Shown: positions 1 through 13,947, counted from the stretch's first letter. The stretch is 64,000 nucleotides of DNA from Sphagnum magellanicum (GCA_021904315.1 CM038909.1:20746212-20810211); one strand, 5' to 3'. Program-made: numbers and translations. The notes: generated from the letters alone by a model not told the origin.

Positions 1-169
1 ATCATGTATTGTTTGTTTTCCATTTCAAATTTCTAAGCTATATATGAAGTGCACAAAAGATGTTAAAAATATATTTAAAACATGAAAATGAAATTTCCAT
101 TTGGCATGAAACAATAAAAATGTTCAACCCTAAAAGCTAGACCCAAAATGAAATAAGATTTTCTTAATT

Positions 170-640
170 AGGTGCCACATGGCTTAGGTCTATCCTATTA
201 TAGATGCCACATGGTTCAAGTCTAAGCTTAGCTTAGGTTTAGACTTAACATAATTGCCAGTGGATTAGGTCTAAGTGCCATGTGCCTTATGTCTAAATAT
301 AATTAACCTAGGTGGCATGTGGTTTAGGTGTATGTTGAACCTAAAGGCCACATAGGCTATTGAAGCTTTAGTTTAGCCTAGGTGTCACATAGCTTAACCT
401 AGGTGGCCTATATTTAGGTTTAACCTAGATGCCACTGCACGTGGTTTAACCTAGTTTAGGTGGCCTATATTTAATTACCACATGGCCTAACCTAGGTTAA
501 GTGGTTTACATTTAAGTTCCTTGTGGCTGAATCTAGCCTTATGTCTAAATTATTTAACTTAGGTGCCACAAGGCTTATGGATGTGAATGTGTCACATGTC
601 AATGAACTATTGGTTTAACAATCTACCTAACTTAGTTGCA
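170..640. repeat. Degenerate minisatellite, GCCACATGG / CCTAGGT motif
   Basis: Variants of 'ggtgccacatggcttaggt' and 'taacctaggtggcctatattta' recur every few tens of bases with changing spacing. Copies are too diverged to give a fixed period by eye. No coding potential is seen. The flanks (1-169 and 641-1480) are plain AT-rich sequence with only short chance reading frames. Confidence 0.7.
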
Positions 641-1497
641 ATGTAGTTGAACTTTCAACTATAAAATTGATGACATCATGCAATGTCAATGGATGAAATT
701 CATCCGCCTTAGAGTTATAGTTGAGAAGATTTTTGACTACAATGGCAAATGTTGTTTGTAGGGAAAGTGGTTTAAATTGATTATTGTCATGGTGTTGACA
801 AATATGTTTGTAACTAAAAATGTTGTTTTCAACTTGGACTTGTTTATTATGGTGGTTTTTAGTTACAAAGAATATATTTTAATTACCAAAAATCATTTTT
901 TGACTAGGTTTTTCATTTTTAATTACAAATTGCAATTGAACACAACTTCAAATGTGGTTGCAAATGTGAAGTTTTCCTCTTAATCAATGTCTTTAAATTG
1001 GAAATTAAAGTAGTAAGAAAATAATTTAATTTATAAATTGAAGAAGAGATGTGAATTTGAATTATACGATTTCAAAATTGAAATTCATTTCATTATGAAA
1101 ATTCTAAAAATAAAATTTAGTACAACTATTATTCTTTTTTTCCCCCAACTTGAGATATAAAAAATAAATGTAAATTCATAAATTCATAAATTAATAAGTT
1201 AAATTATTATAAATTTTAGTTACTTGAAAAAATGAAAAATAATGCGCAATATGTTTTCTAAAATGTGTGTTTATATATGTTGCGATACCAATTTCTATCA
1301 CCTTGTGAGCTTTGTGGTTGACTAGCAAAATGCCTAGGGTTGTGGCAAAAACAAAAGAAGGTTTAAACATCATTTTGAACATGTTGTGAACATGATGATG
1401 TAATGATATTAGGATATGTCACAAGTTTGGCAACTTTTGGTAATCAAATCATAAGTCTTTTGTAAAATGTGTTTGCTATGAAGTATCAGCAATCCAC

Positions 1498-1564
1498 TTT
1501 TTGTGGTGATCTTCATCAAAGACATTGTGTACATTGCATACTTTTTGTGGTGATCTTCATCAAA
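1498..1564. repeat. Short tandem duplication (period 43)
   Basis: The 20-mer tttttgtggtgatcttcatc occurs twice about 43 bases apart, at about 1499 and 1542. It lies just upstream of the broken coiled-coil gene and carries no recognised signal. Confidence 0.8.
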
Positions 1565-1781
1565 AACCCTTTTTTTTTCCTCAATTGCTTTGGACTGCAG
1601 TTGTAGTAGGATCTCGAATCCAATTTCAGCTCCCAAATTATGAGTTTCATCACAATTTTGAACTTGTCCAATTAAGCTGGAAAAATTTATTTCTTCCATA
1701 GAGATTTCTTCACTACAAAGAAGCCTACAATAAAAAAACCAATAAATGTGGATTCTTTTTGCTGTTGAATTCTTCTTGCAG

Positions 1782-4312
1782 CATCTATTGTGAAAAGTGG
1801 GTATGACAACAGAGATGTAGATGTAGTCGGGGGAAGGGTAGCAACAACAGATACAAGAGAGGTACAGAAGCATGCTGCTCAGGCTATGCAGGCTGTTGCA
1901 GCAGCTCGGGAAGCTACCATGGAGCTTGGTGAGGTCAGAACTGATGATACCCAATCCTCCTATTATTGTTCAAGAGCTCGTCGGATGAGGTCTTCATGAA
2001 GGTAATTTTTTTTGTGTTTTCAGACTGAAGAATTGTTGGAAGAGCTAAACAACCATCTTGCTCTAAAATATGTGTTGAAAACTGCTTTGGACAATCTGAC
2101 TCTTTTACTACTATATTCCTTTTGCTTTGCATAACATGAGGGGAATGTGTATATTTTGTGTGGTCTATTTTGTATGTCTACTGGTCACGGTTTTAAGAAG
2201 TTGAAAAGGAAACTAGATTTTTTTTAATTATTATTTTTTGATTGCAAGAGGATCTATCAAGCCTCAGAACATTGGGTACAGGTGAGGAGGGAGACACATG
2301 CGTTGAGAAAAGCACAATGGGAAGAGATCAAACATTTCAATCTTGAAGCAGCCGAGACTCGGATGCTTTATGAGGTACTTGGATCTCATGAAATGCATTG
2401 TGGGTCGAATACTACTGATGAGGATGAAGCACTGAATGATGAAAACTGATCACCGCACTTGCTGCTGCTGTTGCTGCAGGTGAGCAGGACAAAAATTCAA
2501 GACTTGACAGATCAATCTCAGAAACTGGTGAGTGCGAAGAATGCCCATACAAATCAAAGCTGCATATTTGTCCACTTACACCTTGAATTTTTCCAACCTC
2601 TAGTACTACAATTAAAATCATGAATGCAAAATATGCAGAATTAGTAATGCATTGTCATAAGCCTGACCAGTGCAGGCGTGATATTACAGTAATTACTTAT
2701 TTTCATGAATGGAATTGATTCAGACCCAAAATCTGGAGTAGCAGTCAAGGAAGCTTGACGAATCAGAGAAGACCCATCAAGTGGAACTTGCTTTGCTGCA
2801 AAAGAAGCACAAAATGATGAAGGTTCCAGAATGTTTTCCATGACCCAACTCCTCCTTAATATTGATCTCCACCACCTCAAAGGCTGCTGAGAACAAACTT
2901 TGTTTCATATTACTGTTGCTGTGCACATGTCATTAAACTCTATAGCTTCCTGTATCGCAGGCAGTAGTGAAAGAGACAGGAAGTCAGAATATGGAACTGA
3001 AGAAGGCGAATGAAATGTGGAATTCAACAAAATCACAATGTGGAATTCTGAGAAGAAACTAGAAATAGAAGTATCAGAGAAGAAAGATTTCGTCCTTTAG
3101 GTTGAGATTTTGGAGCAACAGGTAGTACCAATTTTTCTCATCCTTAGAGCAACTCCATCAGTGCCCAATATGTGACCCTGCAAGTTAAATCAAATGAAGA
3201 AAAGCCAAAACATGCCGGTTTGGCTCCTGAATCAAAATGATTTTGGCCCAACATTTTTGTGCAGTTTGCCAAGGCCAGTAAAAGGCACAGCAAAGCCTAA
3301 CACCTGCTGTTGATTGGCTAGATAGTTTGATTGGTCCTGGTGGATTGCTATTAGAAGTCACCCACCTATTTCTAGTCCCAGTTTTAGTTTTATGGGTGGG
3401 GTTGGAAAATCAAGTAAATTATAACTAAACTTGGATCTGAGAAATATTTTTCCAGGGTCACATACTCAGCATTGCTGAAGATGCTCTTACTATGTACTTG
3501 TACAGCAAGTTTGAAGTGTGTTTGTAGCCTTTAAAAGCTTGCAATCTGTATCTACATAATCCACATCTGTCATAATTGGCTCATGTGAAACACTATTGTT
3601 TTTTGCTCCCCATTTCAGGTGAAAAGTCTTCAAGGTCAAGAAATGTCGGCCACCATAGCCCATTATGATTATGAGTTGCGCGAGGTTAAGATGTCGTCAG
3701 CATCTGTACATCTGAACACGATTAGCTTTGTGAAGGAATTTGGATTCTGAATTGTTGGCAAAAGAAGCTCATGTCAGGAATATCTATTGTATGTCATGTC
3801 ATTCTCAGTTTGGTCCTCTGTCAAGCCCACAATCCTTGTGTATTTTGTAAGCTTGACACCTGAACCTGTTGCCTCAAGTGCTGAATGCAAATCTGATGGT
3901 TTTGGTGATAATTCAACTTTGGTAGATCAAGAGTTTGTATGCTCCATATATTCCCATGCAGGTAAAGCTTCTCTAGGGGCAGAGAAGGCTCAGCTTCTGA
4001 CGGAGCTGGTATGCAATTCTGCAACTTTCCTTTTCTAATTTCGTGATATGGATGACAATTGAAGCTAATGTTACTCTCAGGAGCTACATTTCAGAGGGTT
4101 GGACCTCATGATTTTTTTTTGTGTTCATTCCTGGCTGTGGAGGAACCAGGCTCAGCTTCAGCACATCGACTAAAGATTGAAGAGAGAATTAGGAGACTGC
4201 AAAGTGAAGTTCAAGCAATTGTCAAGCCTCAATAACCTATTCCTCCTCCACGATATTCACAAGTTCTCCAACACCCAGAACTCAGATTCAGTAAACGATA
4301 CTCACATACATT
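1782..4312 (+). pseudogene. Broken multi-exon coiled-coil protein gene, family unknown
   Basis: A chain of exon-like blocks with AG/GT borders reads as helical, charged, coiled-coil-like peptide: about 1782-1928 (contains HAAQAMQAVAAAREATMEL), 2249-2374 (HALRKAQWEEIKHFNLEAAE), 2480-2527, 2742-2822 (LDESEKTHQVELALLQKKHK), 2961-3121, 3619-3684 (VKSLQGQEMSATIAHYDYEL), 3962-4008 and about 4150-4312 (IEERIRRLQSEVQAIVKPQ). Two defects are visible. The 2961-3121 block needs a frame change inside it and then meets TAG at 3098-3100. The last block meets TAA after IVKPQ, yet a proline-rich peptide (PIPPPRYSQ...) continues in the same frame. Either the gene ends there or it is truncated. Several joints are approximate. 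I do not recognise the family, and a cytoskeletal or scaffold coiled-coil protein is only a guess. Most likely a decayed gene or a transposed gene copy. Confidence 0.55.
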
Positions 4313-7300
4313 GCAAACAAGAAGAATCCCCAGTTTGGAGTCCCAAGGACACTGACTGTTGTATGGCTCCATCATCCCAGGTACCCCAACTAGTTTCTCC
4401 CTCTGCGAAATCCATGTCTGTTTCAGCTGAAATCAGGTACAATTCTCGGAGAAATTTCTACAGATATGGACATAAGCTAATAACCTTAAAATTATGGATT
4501 TGAAAGCAAAACCTCCCTTGAATCTCAACCCAAAGGATTGGTTCCCTCAAGAGATCATGAGATCTAATTGAGATCCTGACATTGTTTTAATGCAGTATGC
4601 TGTGGCATTCAAGCTTGTAAAATGGCTTTATTGGGTGCCAAGGAGTTTGTTGCCATAGGAAATTTGAACAATGAAACCTGAGTTGTTGCAAATGAAAAGC
4701 CTTGTTTGCAACATATTCAATGAGCATTATAAATGACCAGTTTACATAATTTCTATGGCAAGAGCAGATCATGGACGAAGGTGGCCACATGATTCTGGAA
4801 GATTGCAAAGAAGGAGGAGGCAGCAGTATGTTGTTGCTCACAATAGTCTTGTTGCTCCAATTGTCCCATTTTGTCAACACAAACGCTTCTCTTCCTCTAG
4901 TAGGTAACCATATCCAAGCTTGATGTAGAGAAAAAGAACAAAGAACTTGATGTTTTTGAGTGAAGAAGAAGAAGAAGCTCCAGAACACACACACGTGGAA
5001 AAGTAAGTGGCTCTCAATTTGCAAAAGCACATTTTCAAAGGAGCAGCAAGTAATTCAGAGAACAAACTCTTGATTTTCTTCTTTCTAAAATTTTGGACAA
5101 TCTACATTGTCTTATGGCACACAAGTTCACGTCTTGTTGGCCAACATTTCTGTAACTTGCAATGGTTTCACTATGTAGCAAGCAAAGCAAAAAGCTTGGC
5201 CACAGCACCAATTGAAGAAGGTCATTGATATAGGAGTAGTGGAAAAGGAAGGCAACATGAAGTCTCATTTAGGACACAATGGTCTGTTGCATGAGGGTGG
5301 GCAAAAGCTCAAGTAGTTCAAGGTTAGGCTATGTCTAGTAAAGTGTGCTTGAGAAATTGCAAATGCTTGTCCTTGAACTAGAAAAAAACTTATGGAATGG
5401 CAAATGATGGATCAAAGGGGGGACATCGGCTTTTGAAGCAAGTCAAGAATATTGGTGAAGGGTTGTTCATGATATTGTTCATTCTACAAAATGCATGTTG
5501 TTTTTGGGAATGTGAGAATTGGCATTTTTGTACAAAAACTATGTGGCAATTGGTGTAGTGAGGGTTGTTATAGTTTGAATGTGATTAAGGATGGGAACAA
5601 CGAAGTATGCAGGGAAACCCTATTGATTTTTCTCCAATTGCTCTACATAGTTGCAAAGTTGTATACTTGCAAATTATGTTCAACTTTCCTTTAGTAGTTT
5701 GCATTTGCCATCTATGAGCTCTTTTTGGCCATATGAATGCAATTTCAGAACAATTTTGTGATTTTTTGGAGCAGGACAAGGATCCTTACTAGGGCCTTTG
5801 ATTGTAGCTAAGGAGCTTCTTGTGTGAAGGTTTTGTGAATGGAAGATTTAGTAAGTTAGCATAGCTTTCTCCTTCTCTTACAAAATATAGGTCTAAATGG
5901 ATTCCCTTGAAACTATTTTGTAGCACCCATGAGGCATTGTGAGTTGAAGCTCAATCCCATCTTTCACTAACAAGAAAATAAATGTGTTCTCACTATATGT
6001 AATATGTACACCAATAGCACCCTATATTGGTCAAGCCCAATGTGCTTGATAGAACGATTATAAGCAAGTCAATGGCAATAATTCTGAAATTTGTGGCAAG
6101 ATATGCTTCCTTGAAATAAATATTATTTTTGGTGATTGATTACTTGTGTTCAAGCAATTGCCATCCTATACTTCAAGCAATTATCTTAGAAGTGGTTTGT
6201 GATGGATCATGAACCCAAACACATATTGTGAATTTTGCAATGTCCAAGAGATGTTATTGGCTATAGATGTAAATCAGGAAATTATTGTGATATTATATTG
6301 TTGGCATGTAATGTAACTATACATATGGCCATATATAGAGCTTTTAAATTATGTTGTACTCTTCAATTTGAACAATACCAATAACAAAGAAAACATGATG
6401 AAACATAAATGTTGTGGGGTGGGGCAAGCTCACATGCATCTACTTGTCATGCAAAGTAGAAGAGTTCCATGTATTTGCACTAGAGGAATTGGGCAAGGGC
6501 ACTCAACAAGACCTGTAAGGGCAAATGTTAAAAATGAGTTGATTGTTCTTTAGGCAAATGTTTCTATTTGTGCAATTGTATTTTTTTGTTGTGCCTCATG
6601 TCAAGTGTTGACATCATGATTGTATCTTCTTGTTGCTTTTGGGAATGTGACAAACTCATGATGCAAATTCTTACATGATTGTTTTCTTTAGGTCTTCAAT
6701 AGATATTAATGCTTATCAACATCCACTATTGGAATGAGATTAAGTTAATGAGACCCTGATGAAGGTTATGGTCTAAATACTTTGTGAATGACATTCATAA
6801 GGTTACAACCCACTTATTCTTGTCATGTTTATTTTGGTTTGGTTAGGAGTGACACATAGTAGTTGCCTTCAAAATATATTGGGGTCCCTTCTACAATTTC
6901 ATCATTTGAAGTAAGGGTTTTTTTTCCCCAAGATTCATCATTATCCTTGCCAATATAATTTTGATTGCATAAATTGTTGTTATCATGGTGGTTTTGTTAG
7001 AGCAGAGCTTATACGTGACCTACAATGATTTTTATTTAAAAAGTGACAAGAACCAATTTAAATCAAATGTATTTTCCCCTCTTCAACATGCATATAAATT
7101 TAAGTGGGCTACCAAGAAAAACATTTTATTGATTTTTCCCTTAAAGTTCATGTATGTTCAAGTATGAAAAGGACCTTCAACATTTAAATTATTAATCTTT
7201 CTCTTGTGAAATATTTGTAACAATCATCTTTCATCTTGAAAATATGATTATTTGTCCTTTTATGATAATTATTATTTAATGGTTCAAATGCAAGAAAAAC

Positions 7301-9550
7301 TTCAAAACTTCAAAATGGGTGGTTGAAATTTTAAATAATTTGTATGATTCATGACAAGTCATTTGTCAAAAAATAACCATTGATATAATATTTAATCTCA
7401 TTCCATTAACATAATCAAATGGTGAAAAGGGCATCATTGTCCAAATTGGTCTACAATTTCATTTTTATTTTGAATTCTAAATTTTGAAGAATGCTTTGTC
7501 ACAAATTATTTATTTATTTCAAGAGTAACTACCAAAATTTTAGGAAAAAACATTTTTTGGGCCAAAAGTTTTGCTAGATTTGACAATGTTTATGGTGTTG
7601 GACCTTGATGTAGTTTTCTTTTTGTGTTTGACACTATAAAATTTGGAATTTTTTTTGCAAATGCATTGCCAATTCATGCTAAATTTTTTTGGGGTTGATA
7701 ATTGATGACGAAGTACATTAAGATATTGGATGAATAAATGGGAGATAGTCCAAGTTAAAAAATCACATTTGAAATTTCAATTTTTGTTTTTTAGTGGTTA
7801 TTCAAAGGAAACTCTTTTTTGCTAAAAAAATTTTTTATTTGAAATATTTTTGCTAACCTTTTGCAAAATATTTATAGAAAAAAATATCTTGTACCTTTTT
7901 TTCCAAAATGCATGATGCATTGGAAAAAGTGCTTCACCATGGGATAACAAAGATCCAAATGTGACAATTATTGCATTCCCACTATTGGAATATGTAAAGT
8001 ATGTAAAGGTCTACATAAGGATCATTAGCAAAGGCCATCCAGTAACCACAATTACATTTCCATCAAAGTTTAATTTTTCATCCATCATCATTTGTCCATA
8101 TTCATAAAAAAAAAATCCATTCATCCATTGAAAATTCATTTGTGGAATTGGGATAATTTTAGTGCTAAAAACTTGTGGAGTTCACAATTCAAGAATGCAA
8201 GCATACCAATGTTAAGGGTCCTAGTTCATGATAACAATAACAAATCTCCCCAAAGTAACAATACTTTCTCAACCAACATCTTTTTCATGCTTTATTTTTC
8301 TGGAAACATAATAGATTTTTTCAAAAAAAGAATTTGAATTCTTTCAATAGATATTTCAATTTTCTCGCAAGGAAAAATGTCTAAAAATGGTCCTAATTGG
8401 AAGGATACACATTTGTATGTAGCACCATTTCATTTCTCCCAAGACTTCTTAAGAAGAAGAAATATCCTTAGAAATAAATTTATATGAAACCTCTGAAAAT
8501 CACATGTATGTGTTTGTGCTGAAATTGAACTTCAATCTTGAAGTTTTAAGTTCCAATGCTTATATGTTTTAAAATAACATGTTTTTGTTTCTTCAATCAT
8601 AAATTTTTGTTAAAAAATATAATCATTACTTTTAATTATGATATTTTAAAATTTATATTAAATAACCTTCAATTAATCTAGAGATTTTTCCCCTAGTCAC
8701 GGGGTTCTAATTATTATTATTATTATTAAATTTTATTATTAATGAAAATAATAATGTTGCCACATCAACTAATAATTTTGATCATCTTTGCTCACATGTT
8801 GCCAAACAATTTAGACAAAATAGACATTACTATGCATTTAATCAAAACATAATCAATCAAGTTTTTGACCTAAGTGATTAGTATGTAAATTGATTAAACA
8901 TATGAATATAATTTGTCAAAAAAACCCTTGATTTGTAGTAGTGAATAATCAATCCAATCACATAAAGGCAAGTAAGAATTTGAAATAATTGATTCTTACT
9001 ATATTAATGAATTATTGCACAAAAACAATTAGAAAATAATCAACTTTTGAACCCCCAATTGTTGGATAGGGTATAAGTACAATCACAAATGAACACATAG
9101 TGATTAAAAGGTCTCCCATGAATTCAAGAATGTTCCATTGTTTTTAAAGTCCAAAGAAAAAGTGTAAAGCACCTTTATCTTTTAAAATGTGCAATTTAGA
9201 AAATAATTGAGAAAATGAGAAACATATGCACTCATCCAAAGTTGAGCAGTTGTAAGCTTGAAAAAACTCAAAAAGGAAATCTAGCTTACTATTGTTGGTG
9301 CACGTTATATGATAAATGAACAATTAATTCACTTGGCATCTTGACAATACCTACCCAAATCACAAAATTACTTGAAGGCAAAAATGAACAATATTGTTAA
9401 TTTTAACATTCACATGTGAACCTATTGTGGCAATCTAAACAAAAATTTAGGAAATATAATCTATGATCATGGGGGTACTATGATTTCATGAAACCTTAAA
9501 CCTTCAACGCACATCATTGCCAAATTTTTTCCTCTTCATTGGCATAGTGG
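4313..9550. other. AT-rich intergenic stretch, no convincing gene
   Basis: Both strands give only short reading frames without recognisable domains. A block near 4905-5000 on the plus strand has exon-like composition (LDVEKKNKELDVFE, then a Glu run in another frame before a GT donor). It could be a last shred of the upstream coiled-coil gene, but frame and borders do not hold together. The rest is long A/T runs. Confidence 0.6.
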
Positions 9551-9556
9551 TTCTTT

Positions 9557-9964
9557 CCTTGCAAAATTCCCATTCCTCTTAATGGCAATGATTTTCTTTA
9601 TGTCCCTCTTCATGGTGATCCTCCTCGTGTTCCAAATCATGACCCAAGTTCATCTCTTTTTGTTCATGTTCCTCTTCATATTGATTTTGATCTTCGTGCT
9701 CACAATCTAGATCCTTTTTGTGGTCATGGTCATAATCATCCTCTTTGTATTTCATGTTGGGATTTGAGTTTCATGTCTTTTGTTTTGTAGTGATCCTCTT
9801 TGTTTTCCCTTTTGCGACAATCCTTGTTCTGTTTGTTGTTCACATTGTTTTTGTTTGTGATGATCTTCTTCTTGTTTGTTATAGTTTAAGTGAGCCCCTT
9901 TCATGTTCCTAGTTGTAACACTTTTCATGTCTTCTTTGTTTGTGAATATATAAGTTATAACCAA
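9557..9964 (+). repeat. His/Asp/Pro-rich low-complexity block, copy 1
   Basis: An open frame from about 9557 to a TAG near 9790 reads with repeated His, Asp and Pro (VPLHGDPPRVPNHDPSSSLF, then CGHGHNHPLC). The DNA is dominated by variants of 'cttcatggtgatcctc' and 'ggtcatggtcat'. A similar block lies at 11429-11640. It may be the relic of a repeat-rich coding sequence or simply a trinucleotide-biased repeat. No family is recognised. Confidence 0.3.
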
Positions 9965-11428
9965 CCCCTTGCTTATATGTTTTTCTCATAAAAAAAACAA
10001 GGCGTTTTGCAATTACAATATAATTGTAACCAATGTTTATAACTAAAATTTTATTACTTGCATAAGTTTAGTTGCACCCAATGTGTAGTCGCATATATTG
10101 ACCTCAGTATGATGTTAACACATTCCACAAAAATGAAGTATATGATCAACAGATACGATTTCATCCATTGACCATCATATACCCCTTACAACTACTTACC
10201 ATTATTTGAGACTAAATTGGAAGCCAATTATTAGTTGCCACATGGCAATGTAAATGAATTTTCAAAAAGGTTAATTTAAAAATATAAGTTAAATTTCATC
10301 TTATATCATGACATGTGGTGCAATAAAAGATTGCCACATGGTATATTAATTGGATTTTAGCCAAAATATATTTAAAATAAACATCTAAATAGGCAATTAA
10401 GTAGGTCAATATTTTTTACTTTGGGTTTAGCCTTGGTCAAACTTTTTTTATTGCTTCATCCCAAATGACATTTATTATTTCTTTTTAAAAATCAATGTTT
10501 CAAGTGCACCTCCTTATATAGTGTACAAAATTAAAATAGAGGACAAAACAATGTAAAGGATTAATTTTTTAATTGTAACTTAATACAACTTAATTTGCAA
10601 CTAGGTTGGGAGTAGAAAATTGATTTCATAAATTTTGTCCCCCCTTTCAATTTTTAAAATTATATTAGTAGGTGTGCATTATAAACATTTTAAAGAAAGT
10701 TCATTTGAAATGAACAAATCAAAGGGGCTTGACCTTGAAGGTTAATTCCAAAATAAAATAAAATCATCTTTAAAAGTTAACATGTGTACCTACTTTCCTA
10801 CCTAGATAGGTTTTTAATACAATTTAGAAAATTTAGTTATGATTAAATTTTGGTTATGAACATGTAACTTAATAGCTTATTTTGGGATGAAACAACCTTT
10901 AAAACCATTCACATGGAAAGATGAAGCCTCCAATAATCACAATGTAATCATAATGTAGTTGCGAAATTTTCAAGGATGGTTAATAGTTGTAAAAGTAGTT
11001 GCCACATTGTTGAAGGTAGAAAATTTACCAAAAACACATAACCAAATTTGTATAGTTTAACTGAATTTTGAGAGTTAATTGATTTTTCATCTACCGGATT
11101 TTGTACATTTCATTTGATTATTGAATTCTTTTGGGTTATTTTTAGAACCAAAGTGTTTTGGACTTGTATTTGCTTCATTTGAAGGTTTATTCTTGATTTT
11201 CTGCTAAATTGATAGGAAATTATTTAATTTATTTGTTTTTCCATGTTACAAAAATAAATGTTATATTTTTTTAACATATTTCCATAACAAAACTCGGTAT
11301 TTCACAGAGTGGCTTTAACACACATATATACACATATATGCATGTAATTGCAAAATGACCAATTATAAAATACAAGATCTTTTCTAGTGGTTGCAAGTGT
11401 TATTGGTTGATAACTTTTATTGTAAATA
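9965..11428. other. AT-rich intergenic stretch
   Basis: No gene, RNA or structured repeat is visible. Short CATG/GCCACATGG motifs recur (for example near 10230 and 10330), resembling the degenerate minisatellite at the left end of the window. Confidence 0.6.
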
Positions 11429-11674
11429 ATGGTGGTGTTCCTAGCCTTGTTTCATTTGGGTTATGTTTGTGTTCATTGTGATCCTCTTCAAGTTTCTATT
11501 TGTGATGATTTTTTATGTCTTTTTGGTCATGACCCTCATTGTGCTCATGGTCATCAAACTTTTTGTGTTTTTGTTCATGGCCTTTTTCATGCCTTCTTAG
11601 TCATGCAGAAAGGGGATGGAATAGTTGCACAATGTGCATTGTGGTTCTTACCCTTTGCTTGGCCTATTTTTTAA
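11429..11674 (+). repeat. His/Asp-rich low-complexity block, copy 2
   Basis: An 81-codon frame with segments such as FGHDPHCAHGHQTFCVFVHG resembles the block at 9557-9964 in composition and motif order (CDPLQVS then GHDPH then AHGHQ). The resemblance may be compositional. Function unknown; probably non-coding today. Confidence 0.3.
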
Positions 11675-12678
11675 GTTTTGTATTAATTTCAAAGTTAACA
11701 CCCTTTACCTTAGTGTGTGGGCTTGTAAATCTACTTAAAGGTCATAGTGAAAACAATCATTGCTTACTTGACTATTGTTATAAACTTACAAACCAAGTTG
11801 ATATGAACTTTGGTTATTTTGCACATATTTTTTAGTTGATATTTGAGTTATTTAATTAACCATAATATGGCAATTTGATTTTGTTTGGCTTGCTATTCTT
11901 CCAAGTTTCCTTTTGATTCAATTATCTTATTTAATTTATTATTGTTTTGTCTATTGGTTTCTTTTTGTAGGATACATATATCATCAAAATTCACAACATG
12001 TGATTATGAGCAATCCACTAATGACTCTTTGCCCTTATTGTGTTTTGCAAGCAAATGGGGCAACAAAAGTTGTAGAAGATCATCAACTCCAAGGCTAGAT
12101 TTGGGGAAGGTTGTAACCAATGTTGTTTGGATTATGAGGTTTTGAAGTTCTCCCCATGTTATCAATATGGCATATTTTCTAAAAAAGTTATAACATAAGG
12201 ATATGCATAAAAAATAGTATTGTTCATGTTAAGATGGACATGTATTTATGTTCATTTTTTCTTTCATTTGATGGATATGGATTTGCTAATTTTCAAATTC
12301 AAACTAACTAAAGGATATGTATAAAAGTTAGGGATAAAATTTGGATGTTGAAGGACTGGGTTCTTCCATTCCAGTAGACCATTGGGTTTTGCTGAACACT
12401 TCCTGTTCACATTTATGAGAATGGTAAAAGGAAGGCCAGGCCACTCTGAACATCATCAACCACTCAAATGAAACTAAGAAGGGTATTTGAAAGGCAAGAG
12501 CAATTCAGAAAGGGAATGTGAGGTGAGATCAGCAGAAGGACAAAAATTTGAGGGAGAATGATCCTTTTGAGGAATTCAATTATGCCTCTGGGAGCAAGGA
12601 GTTGTTTCTATTCTGTCAGCAGCTGTTAGGGCATACAGGTCCATGATGGATGAACACAACCTGACTCATTACTCACTG

Positions 12679-13500
12679 TTATGTTACTTCAACCAAGCAC
12701 TGAACAGTTGTACATAGACAGTATACTTCAAAGTTGTTCGACCTTGAGGTCATGATCCTGTAAGTCAGAACAGAATTTACGAAGTCTCCATTGTATACAC
12801 CTGGTGATATCTCAATGCTTTCCATGCTTTGTTGCAACTGACTGCATGGTGGCTCCTGTAATAATGTCTGTGCAGTGAGCAATGTCTCATCTTTCATGTA
12901 TTTGCAACTGTGAACCAGGTATTAGGTGCAATTAACTGTTGAGGATATTTCCAGCTTAAGGAAGGAAGCTCGTTCAAGATCCCAATGTGTATTACTGAGT
13001 CATACAGGGTCAGCCTACATGGACTCCAGACTGTTAAGTATATGGTTATCAATACTTAATTGTGAACTCCCCATCTGCCCTTGGTTTAGGAATGATATAT
13101 TATTGCATGGAACTCGCTGAGGTACAAAATGTTCCCAAGCATGCCTTCCCAATCAACTTTCAGAGAATGCAGAACAATTTTGTATTTCTGAAAAGAATGA
13201 AGTTTGGTAGTGATAAACAAATATCAGGGGGTTGAAGATTCTGATCCTACAACTTGGTGTTAAGCTGAGTGCAAAGAATAGAGATCCCATGAACAGAGAT
13301 GAGTCATCACATCATTAATTCTCAGCTACCACAGAATGTCTTAATTGCTATTTGTGACCTGTGCTTTTTCATGAGATGGAAGCTCTGGTTCAGGAGCACT
13401 GAGGATGTCATCATAGGCTTGCATCAACATGCTGAACTTTTCAGTTGTGCTTTGCATGAACTCTCTGACTACGTCCTGGAAGTACATGAGGTTTTGATCA
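12679..13500 (-). CDS. Exons of an unrecognised minus-strand gene or fragment
   Basis: The block 13500 down to 13359 is bounded by an AG and a weak GT and reads one base plus 47 codons without a stop. It includes QNLMYFQDVVREFMQSTTEK and then MLMQAYDDILSAPEPELPSH, which look like an ordinary soluble helical protein. A second candidate exon at 12897-12760 contains TLLTAQTLLQEPPCSQLQQS and ends at a GT donor (gtaaat). The phases of the two do not join directly, so an exon between them (12.9-13.3 kb) is missing or lost. I do not recognise the protein. The block lies 3' of the carboxypeptidase gene on the same strand, but its composition does not suggest it is part of it. It may be a pseudogene. 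Confidence 0.35.
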
Positions 13501-13942
13501 CTGCAACTTCAGTGATGATTTTGCTGATTGAATTCTGAATGTGATTCAAGTTTCATGACCTCAAAAGTCATTTATACTGGTGCACTAGGGGGCAATGATG
13601 GCGAGGAGCAATGTTGGGTGGGTGGTTTTTTCTTTACCTTGGTTTGGGCAGTTAAGATATTTGCAAAAGACCTTATTCATTGGGTAAGGGTACATGAATA
13701 CTCCAAAAGTTTCCATCTGGGCTGTATCCAGGTATATAGAAAATGAAAATTTCCTTGACAGGCTCGGTACTGATGACCATATACTCTGTACTGTGGGTAA
13801 ATAGCCAGTACAAGTAAGAATACTGCTGGGTCTTCCCAAAAGGCAAACCTTGTAGTCTAGTGATCTCTGGTCAATTGTTGCCCACTCTTTACACGAGCAA
13901 ATCAGAGTTCTGGGACAGCTGGGCATGTAGATCTACTGCATG

Positions 13943-13947
<5 letters not shown>

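Noticed and set aside
1409..1954. 181-codon minus-strand frame
   Set aside because: It overlaps the plus-strand exon of the coiled-coil gene antisense and shows no family motif.
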